64,000 nt of DNA, taken from contig JAKGSH010000010.1 of the NCBI GenBank assembly GCA_021568835.1, positions 4,340,001-4,404,000 on the forward strand. The letters run 5' to 3'. Origin of the DNA: Streptomyces sp. Tue 6430 (GTDB taxonomy: Bacteria > Actinomycetota > Actinomycetes > Streptomycetales > Streptomycetaceae). Position 1 is the first letter of the stretch, and the number at the start of each line of letters is the position of its first letter. The notes beneath the pieces are model-generated. The model ran no database searches. It saw only the letters and a list, made by a program, of their open reading frames with translations, and was not told where the DNA came from. Both the position numbers and the translations under genes were made by a program. This document shows, piece after piece, positions 58,994 to 64,000 of the stretch.

Positions 58994-59983
58994 ATGAGTG
59001 CCGCAGACACGACCACCCCCGCCAAGGTGCCGCCACCGCGGCCCGCCCCACCGCCGCCGTCCGCGCCACGGCGGCCCCGCGCCGAGGGGACCTCCGCCGG
59101 CGCCGGCACCCCCTGGCTGCTGCTCGCCCCCTGCCTGCTGGTCCTCCTGCTGGTGATGGGCTATCCGCTCGTCCGCCTGGTCACCCTCTCCTTCCAGGAG
59201 TTCGGGCAGTCCCAGCTGTGGGGCTTCCAGCCGGCCGAGTCGGTCGGGTTCGACAACTTCACCGAGGTGCTGGGCGACGGCGAGTTCTGGGCGGTCGTCG
59301 TGCGCACGATCGTCTTCGCGGCCGGCTGCGTCGTCTTCACGATGGTCGTCGGCATGCTGATCGCACTCCTGCTCCAGCGGGTGTCCGGCTGGGTGAAGAC
59401 GCTCGTCAACATCGCGCTGGTGGCCAGCTGGGGCATGCCGATCATCGTGGCCACCACGGTCTTCAAGTGGCTGTTCGACGCGGACTACGGCATCCTCAAC
59501 GCGGTCCTGAGCAGGCTGCCCGGCGTCGACATGGTCGGCCACAACTGGTTCGCGAGCGGGCCGCAGGGCCTGGCCGTGATCATGCTGCTGGTGATCTGGG
59601 GAGCCGTCCCCTTCGTCGTGATCACCCTCAGCGCCGGCCTCACCCAGGTCCCCAGGGAACTGGAGGAGGCAGCCCGCCTCGACGGCGCCGGCGCCTGGGG
59701 CGTCTTCCGGTACGTCACCCTGCCCATCCTCAAGCCGATCATCGTGATGCTCACGACCCTGTCGGTCATCTGGGACATGGGCGTCTTCCCGCAGGTCTTC
59801 GTGATGCGCAACGGCCATCCCGAGGCCGAGTTCCAGCTGCTGACGACGTACTCCTACGACCGCGCCTTCGTCGTCAACGACTACGGCCAGGGCTCGGCGA
59901 TCGCCCTGATCACCGTGCTCCTGCTGCTCGGTGTGGTCGCCGTGTACATGCGCCAGATGCTGAAGATCGGAGAGGTCGAATGA
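58994..59983 (+). CDS. dasB: Chitobiose ABC permease DasB
   Basis: A 329-residue MalF-type permease subunit with six core membrane helices after a Pro-rich cytosolic start. The EAA loop that contacts the ATPase is ELEEAARLDGAGAWGVFRYV. It belongs to the DasABC importer for N,N'-diacetylchitobiose. The stop overlaps the dasC ATG by four bases. A 391-base repeat-filled gap separates it from dasA, which may set the ratio of binding protein to permease. Confidence 0.94.
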   Translation: MSAADTTTPAKVPPPRPAPPPPSAPRRPRAEGTSAGAGTPWLLLAPCLLVLLLVMGYPLVRLVTLSFQEFGQSQLWGFQPAESVGFDNFTEVLGDGEFWAVVVRTIVFAAGCVVFTMVVGMLIALLLQRVSGWVKTLVNIALVASWGMPIIVATTVFKWLFDADYGILNAVLSRLPGVDMVGHNWFASGPQGLAVIMLLVIWGAVPFVVITLSAGLTQVPRELEEAARLDGAGAWGVFRYVTLPILKPIIVMLTTLSVIWDMGVFPQVFVMRNGHPEAEFQLLTTYSYDRAFVVNDYGQGSAIALITVLLLLGVVAVYMRQMLKIGEVE

Positions 59984-60858
59984 GCGCCGTCGCCACCGCG
60001 AGGAGCGGTTCCGCCGAAGGCTCCGGCGGCGGCTCGGGCCCCCGCAGGTCCAAGCTCGGCTGGAACCTCGTCGGCCTCCTGGTCTTCGTCGTCGCCGGCT
60101 TCCCCGTCTACTGGATGCTCAACACCGCCTTCAAGCCGGCGAAGGACGCCATCGACCCGGACCCGAGCCTGCTGCCCACCTCGCCGACCCTCTCCAACTT
60201 CCGCCGGGCGATGGACATCGCCGACTTCTGGGGCCCGGTCGCCCGCAGCCTCGTCGTCTCGCTCGCGGTCGTCGCGATCGGCGTCGTCGTCGGCATGCTG
60301 GCCGCCCTCGCCATCTCCCGGTTCGCCTTCCGCGGCCGCAAGATCGTGATCGTCGGCATCCTCGCGGTCCAGATGGTCCCGCTGGTCGCCATGATCATCC
60401 CGGTCTTCCTGCTCCTGAACGACCTGGGCCAGTACGACCGGCTGACCGGCCTGATCATCACCTATCTGACCTTCATCCTGCCCTTCACCGTGTGGACCCT
60501 GCGCGGCTTCATCGTCAACATCCCGAAGGAACTGGAGGAGGCCGCGATGGTCGACGGCTGCTCCCGCACCGGCGCCTTCGTCCGCGTCGTCTTCCCACTG
60601 CTCGCCCCCGGCATGGTCGCCACCTCGGTCTACGGCTTCATCCAGGCGTGGAACGAGTACCTCTACGCCCTGATGCTGCTCAGCCAGAAGAACCAGACCG
60701 CCACCGTCTGGCTGAGCAACTTCTCCACCAAGCACGGCACCGAGTACGCCCCGATGATGGCCGGCGCCACCCTGATGGCCGTGCCGATCGTCGTGCTGTT
60801 CCTCCTCGTCCAGCGCAAGATGGCCGCGGGTCTCACCGCGGGCGCCGTGAAGGGATGA
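59980..60858 (+). CDS. dasC: Chitobiose ABC permease DasC
   Basis: A 292-residue MalG-type permease subunit with six membrane helices. The EAA loop reads ELEEAAMVDGCSRTGAFVRV, and QAWNEYLYALMLLS is typical of the family's fifth helix region. It pairs with DasB; the ATG overlaps the dasB stop. The next gene, a hexosaminidase, starts eight bases after its stop. Confidence 0.94.
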   Translation: MSAVATARSGSAEGSGGGSGPRRSKLGWNLVGLLVFVVAGFPVYWMLNTAFKPAKDAIDPDPSLLPTSPTLSNFRRAMDIADFWGPVARSLVVSLAVVAIGVVVGMLAALAISRFAFRGRKIVIVGILAVQMVPLVAMIIPVFLLLNDLGQYDRLTGLIITYLTFILPFTVWTLRGFIVNIPKELEEAAMVDGCSRTGAFVRVVFPLLAPGMVATSVYGFIQAWNEYLYALMLLSQKNQTATVWLSNFSTKHGTEYAPMMAGATLMAVPIVVLFLLVQRKMAAGLTAGAVKG

Positions 60859-60865
60859 CGCCCCG

Positions 60866-62359
60866 ATGACGACATTCGCCAGCGGCACCGACACCCTGAC
60901 GCGCGACGCCCTGACGGTCCTCCAGCCCGGCTTCGCGGGCACCAGCGCCCCCGACTGGCTGCTGCGCCGGCTCGGCGAGGGCCTGGCCGCGGTCGGCCTG
61001 TTCGGCCGCAACATCGCCTCTCCCGAACAGCTCGCCGCGCTGACCTCACAGTTGCGTGCCGAACGCGACGACGTGCTCGTCGCGATCGACGAGGAGGGCG
61101 GCGACGTCACCCGCCTCGAGGTGCGGACCGGCTCCAGCTTCCCCGGCAACCACGCGCTGGGCGCGGTGGACGACGTGGACCTGACCCGGCAGGTCGCCTT
61201 CGAGCTGGGCCGCCGCCTCGCGGCCTGCGGGGTCGACCTCAACTGGGCCCCCTCGGCCGACGTGAACTCCAACCCGGACAACCCGGTGATCGGCGTGCGG
61301 TCCTTCGGCGCCGACCCCGGCCTGGTCGCCCGGCACACCGCGGCCTACGTCACCGGCCTGCAGGCGGCCGGCGTCGCCGCCTGCACCAAGCACTTCCCCG
61401 GCCACGGGGACACGGCCGTCGACTCCCACCTCGCCCTGCCCCGCATCGACGTGGACCCGGCGGTGCTGGCCGAGCGCGAACTGGCCCCGTTCCGCGCCGC
61501 CATCGCGGCCGGCAGCCGGGCCGTGATGAGCGCGCACATCCTGGTCCCGGCCCTGGACCCGGACCGCCCGGCGACCCTGTCCCGCCGCATCCTGACGGAC
61601 CTGCTGCGCGGCGAACTCGGCTACGACGGACTGATCGTCACCGACGGCATGGAGATGCGGGCGATCGCCGGCACCTACGGCATCGAGCGCGGCAGCGTCC
61701 TGGCCGTCGCGGCCGGCGCCGACGCCATCTGCGTGGGCGGCGGCCTCGCCGACGACGAGACGGTACGACGCCTGCGCGACGCCCTGGTCGCCGCGGTCCG
61801 CACGGGCGACCTCCCGGAGGAACGCCTCGCCGACGCGGCGCGGCGGGTCCGCGCCCTGGCCCGCTGGACCGCCTCCGCCGCGGCCTCCTCGTCCGCCGAC
61901 CGGAGCGGCCCGCACACCGACATCGGCCTCGTCGCCGCCCGCCGCGCCCTGCGCCGCACCGCCGCCGGCGCCTTCACCCCGCTCACCGAGGCCCCGTACG
62001 TGGCCGCCCTGACCCCGGTCTCCAACATCGCCGTCGGCGACGAGACGCCCTGGGGCGTGGCCGCGGAGCTGGCCCGGCTCCTGCCCGGCACCGGGACGGG
62101 CGGCTTCGTCGGCGAGGACGCGGGACACGCGGCACTGATCGCGGCGGGGGAGCGGCGGATCGTGGCCGTGGTCCGCGACGAGCACCGCCACCCCTGGATG
62201 ACGGCGGCCCTGGACGTCCTCCTCGCCGCCCGCCCCGACACGATCGTCGTCGAGATGGGCGTCCCCCGGTCCCCGGCCCGCGGCGCCCTCCACCTCGCCA
62301 CCCACGGCGCGGCACGGGTCTGCGGGCGGGCGGCGGCGGAGGTCATCGCGGGCGGGTGA
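60866..62359 (+). CDS. dasD: GH3 beta-N-acetylhexosaminidase DasD
   Basis: A 497-residue family 3 glycoside hydrolase of the NagZ-like group. VAIDEEGGDVTRLE, KHFPGHGDTAVDSHLALP (His/Asp catalytic loop) and IVTDGMEMRAI (nucleophile Asp) are in place. No signal peptide, so it acts in the cytosol, splitting imported chitobiose or other GlcNAc oligomers to GlcNAc. A C-terminal extra domain (about 350-497) follows the barrel. Its position eight bases after dasC makes it part of the das operon. Ends at a strong terminator. Confidence 0.92.
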   Translation: MTTFASGTDTLTRDALTVLQPGFAGTSAPDWLLRRLGEGLAAVGLFGRNIASPEQLAALTSQLRAERDDVLVAIDEEGGDVTRLEVRTGSSFPGNHALGAVDDVDLTRQVAFELGRRLAACGVDLNWAPSADVNSNPDNPVIGVRSFGADPGLVARHTAAYVTGLQAAGVAACTKHFPGHGDTAVDSHLALPRIDVDPAVLAERELAPFRAAIAAGSRAVMSAHILVPALDPDRPATLSRRILTDLLRGELGYDGLIVTDGMEMRAIAGTYGIERGSVLAVAAGADAICVGGGLADDETVRRLRDALVAAVRTGDLPEERLADAARRVRALARWTASAAASSSADRSGPHTDIGLVAARRALRRTAAGAFTPLTEAPYVAALTPVSNIAVGDETPWGVAAELARLLPGTGTGGFVGEDAGHAALIAAGERRIVAVVRDEHRHPWMTAALDVLLAARPDTIVVEMGVPRSPARGALHLATHGAARVCGRAAAEVIAGG

Positions 62360-62376
62360 CGGCCGGCCCCCACGAC

Positions 62377-62420
62377 GGCACAGGCGCCGGATCCCCGGGA
62401 AGGGGTCCGGCGCCTGTGCC
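62377..62420. terminator. Bidirectional terminator between dasD and nagB
   Basis: GGCACAGGCGCCGGA pairs with TCCGGCGCCTGTGCC, with an inner CCCC/GGGG extension, between convergent genes. Confidence 0.88.
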
Positions 62421-62471
62421 GTGGTGCGGCGCGGTGCGGGCGATGCGGGGCGCGGGCGCGGTGCGGGCCCT

Positions 62472-63257
62472 TCAGATGCCCTGCCACCGCGGTTTGTCGG
62501 CGTACGTGTGGCGGAAGTAGTCCGCGAGCTTCAGCTTGGACGCGGCGCCCTCGTCGACGACGACGGTCGCGTGCGGGTGCAGCTGGAGCGCCGAGGCGGG
62601 GCAGACGGCCGCCACCGGCCCCTCGACGGTCGCGGCGACGGCGTCCGCCTTGCCCTCCCCCGTGGCGAGCAGCACCAGGTGCCGTGCCTCCAGGATGGTC
62701 CCGATGCCCTGCGTGATGACGTGGTGCGGGACCTGTCCGACGTCCCCGTCGAAGAACCGCGCGTTGTCGATCCGGGTCTGCTCGGTGAGCGTCTTGATCC
62801 GCGTCCGGGAGGCCAGCGAGGAACAGGGCTCGTTGAACCCGATGTGCCCGTCGGTCCCGATCCCGAGCAGCTGGAGGTCGACCCCGCCGGCCGCGGCCAG
62901 CGCCCGGTCGTAGGCCTCGCACGCGGCCTGTACGTCCTCGGCGGCGCCGTCGGGCCCGAGGAAGGCGTCCATGCCGATGCCGAGCGGCTCCAGCACCTCC
63001 CGGCGCAGTACCGAGCGGTAGGACTCGGGGTGCTCGGCGGGCAGGCCGACGTATTCGTCGAGCTGGGCGACGCGCGCCCGCGAGACGTCGACGGCGCCGG
63101 ACCGCACCCGGGCCGTCAGCGCCTGGTAGACGGGCAGGGGGGTGGAACCGGTGGCCACTCCGAGCAGGGCGTCGGGCTTGCGCCGCAGCAGCTGTGCGAG
63201 GGCCTCGGCGACGAGTTCGCCGCCCGACCTGGCGTCCGCAACGATGACAACTTCCAC
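62472..63257 (-). CDS. nagB: Glucosamine-6-phosphate deaminase
   Basis: A 261-residue isomerase-deaminase converting GlcN-6-P to fructose-6-P and ammonia. VATGSTPLPVYQAL, LDEYVGLPAEHPESYR and GIGTDGHIGFNEPCSS are the signature segments. It finishes the route begun by DasABC and the hexosaminidase, and its substrate is the inducer that releases DasR. GTG 63257 is the start. A dre element lies about 50 bases upstream. Confidence 0.95.
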   Translation of the reverse strand: MEVVIVADARSGGELVAEALAQLLRRKPDALLGVATGSTPLPVYQALTARVRSGAVDVSRARVAQLDEYVGLPAEHPESYRSVLRREVLEPLGIGMDAFLGPDGAAEDVQAACEAYDRALAAAGGVDLQLLGIGTDGHIGFNEPCSSLASRTRIKTLTEQTRIDNARFFDGDVGQVPHHVITQGIGTILEARHLVLLATGEGKADAVAATVEGPVAAVCPASALQLHPHATVVVDEGAASKLKLADYFRHTYADKPRWQGI

Positions 63258-63307
63258 GCTGGCCTGCCGTTCTGGAGAGGGGCTCGACGGAGGACCGGAG
63301 GGGCCCA

Positions 63308-63323
63308 TGTGGTTTAGACCAAT
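63308..63323 (-). promoter_or_regulatory. dre site upstream of nagB
   Basis: TGTGGTTTAGACCAAT is a good DasR palindrome (TGGTTTAGACCA core) in the nagB promoter region, about 50 bases from the start codon. Confidence 0.85.
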
Positions 63324-63574
63324 CTAACAGAATCGGGTATCCCCGCCCAGGCGGCGGCGGCGGAGCCGGAGGCGGCGGGGAGGGGGCCGGGGGAGTGGTC
63401 GAGAGGGCCGGCGGGGACGGCCGGGGCCGGCCGCGTCCCGGGTGGTCCGGAAACCGCCCCGTCAACCGGGTCCGCAGAGGGCCCCGTACAGGCTAGGCTG
63501 CGTCATGGATGCCAGGGCTTCCGAATGTTCGCCCCGGCTGACGAAGGCGCAGGCTCCCGCACATGGACAGCCGA

Positions 63575-63590
63575 AGTGGTCTAGTCCACA
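63575..63590. promoter_or_regulatory. Orphan dre-like palindrome
   Basis: AGTGGTCTAGTCCACA is close to the ideal dre (AGTGGTCTAGACCACT), with the symmetric AGTGG/CCACA flanks. It lies 270 bases before the sensor kinase start and about 80 bases after a -10-like element, on no known das/nag gene. Confidence 0.75.
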
Positions 63591-63613
63591 ATGGTGGGGC
63601 CGTACAGCAGACT

Positions 63614-63640
63614 TCCGCCTTCCCCGCACAGGAAGGCGGA
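63614..63640 (+). terminator. Hairpin downstream of orphan dre
   Basis: TCCGCCTTCC pairs with GGAAGGCGGA across CCGCACA. It lacks a T tail. It could end a short transcript from the -10-like element at 63494 or be part of a leader structure. Confidence 0.5.
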
Positions 63641-63846
63641 CCGAGGACCCGGAGCTCTCTGCCCTGACTGCCCCGGATCCTCACCCTCGGCCGACGGGAC
63701 CGCACACCCCGCGGCCGGCATTGCTCCGGGCTGCGGTGCCGGGAGGGCTGAGGGTCCCTCTCAGGCGCCGCGGCCCGCGGGTGTCTCCGGGCGTGCGCCG
63801 CCGGCGTTTTTAGGCCCCGGACATACCCCCAGGTACGCTCACAGAC

Positions 63847-64000
63847 GTGCCCTCCATGAACGAACTCGTACGCCAGCACACCGCACTCGGCGACTCCGAC
63901 CTCGAGTGGCTGCACCTGCTGGTCTCGGAGTGGCAGCTGCTCTCCGACCTGTCCTTCGCCGACCTGGTCCTGTGGGTCCCCACGCGCGACGGCACCCGCT
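63847..64000 (+). CDS. PdtaS-like sensor histidine kinase, N-terminus (partial)
   Basis: The window ends 51 codons into this gene. The visible start, LVRQHTALGDSDLEWLHLLV followed by EWQLLSDLSFADLVLWVP, matches the N-terminal GAF-type domain of actinobacterial PdtaS kinases, whose partner PdtaR is an RNA-binding ANTAR response regulator. GTG 63847 is the likely start; ATG 63856 (MNELVRQ) is an in-frame alternative. Kinase motifs lie beyond the window, so the call rests on this short stretch. Confidence 0.7.
   Translation, partial: MPSMNELVRQHTALGDSDLEWLHLLVSEWQLLSDLSFADLVLWVPTRDGTR

Larger units (their letters stand above)
63324..63846. other. Intergenic region between nagB and the sensor kinase
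   Basis: More than 500 bases without a supported gene. It contains a G-rich stretch (63350-63430), a TAGGCT -10-like element at 63494 followed closely by an ATG (63505), a dre-type palindrome at 63575 and a hairpin at 63614-63640. The plus-strand frame from 63505 (about 103 codons) is rich in Pro/Arg with irregular codon use; I do not call it. A small RNA or leader transcript starting near 63500 is possible. Confidence 0.45.

Noticed and set aside
63505..63813. Plus-strand frame starting MDARASECSPR
   Set aside because: Composition becomes Pro/Arg low-complexity, no family resemblance, and a dre site and hairpin lie inside. An RNA or regulatory role is more likely.
1..64000. CRISPR arrays, insertion sequences, integrases, rRNA genes
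   Set aside because: None found. The tandem repeats seen have no spacers, and no transposase or integrase motif appears in any convincing frame.

Overview
The window is chromosomal DNA of a Streptomyces-type actinomycete. GC content is very high with strong third-position GC bias, GTG and TTG starts are common, and recognisable Streptomyces loci are present: wblC with its attenuator leader, sigR-rsrA, the albaflavenone pair, nrdABS under a B12 riboswitch, and dasR/dasABCD/nagB. Gene order at 0-28 kb (helicase-nuclease pair, nudC, mycoredoxin, uvrD2, whiB7-type gene, ABC1 kinase, zincin, PDZ-Lon protein, UPF0182) also resembles a block known from mycobacteria.

Layout. 0-12 kb: DNA repair helicases, an M20 dipeptidase, NudC, an insertion-like patch holding a mycoredoxin remnant and a damaged DUF1963 gene, mycoredoxin behind a sigma-R promoter, UvrD2, and wblC with its leader ORF and terminator. 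12-28 kb: ABC1 kinase plus ThiF-like protein, a YgjP-type metallopeptidase, a TerD-AIM24 / AIM24 / AIM24 cluster, Nudix, zincin, SDR, MoaE, PDZ-Lon and UPF0182 genes. 28-31 kb: two identical initiator tRNA genes flanking a Sel1/TPR gene. 31-40 kb: CatR and catalase, CBS protein, HisN, TetR and SMR exporter, RsgA, AroA, M50 protease, SRAP protein and a hydrolase. 40-46 kb: sigR-rsrA, two HD-domain membrane proteins, a TPR protein and peptide deformylase. 46-54 kb: epi-isozizaene synthase and CYP170 (albaflavenone), then nrdABS. 54-64 kb: DUF3311 and a sodium:solute symporter, DasR, the DasABC chitobiose importer, a GH3 hexosaminidase, NagB, and the start of a PdtaS-like kinase.

How the genes work together. 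The das/nag block is a chitin-derived aminosugar uptake and catabolism regulon: five DasR-type operators can be read, one of them in front of no known member. Thiol-stress control is visible as two exact GGAAT-N18-GTT promoters, one for sigR and one for mycoredoxin. CatR and catalase are divergent around a palindromic operator.

The main caution: in the sequence as given, uvrD2, an AIM24 gene, an HD-GYP gene, epi-isozizaene synthase and nrdA each change frame by exactly one missing base, mostly in short G or C runs. The DUF1963 gene carries an extra 7-bp repeat unit and a missing base that compensate. Either the assembly has homopolymer deletions or several genes are really broken. Independently, the catalase has Gln in place of its catalytic His. 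No CRISPR array, insertion sequence or rRNA operon was seen.
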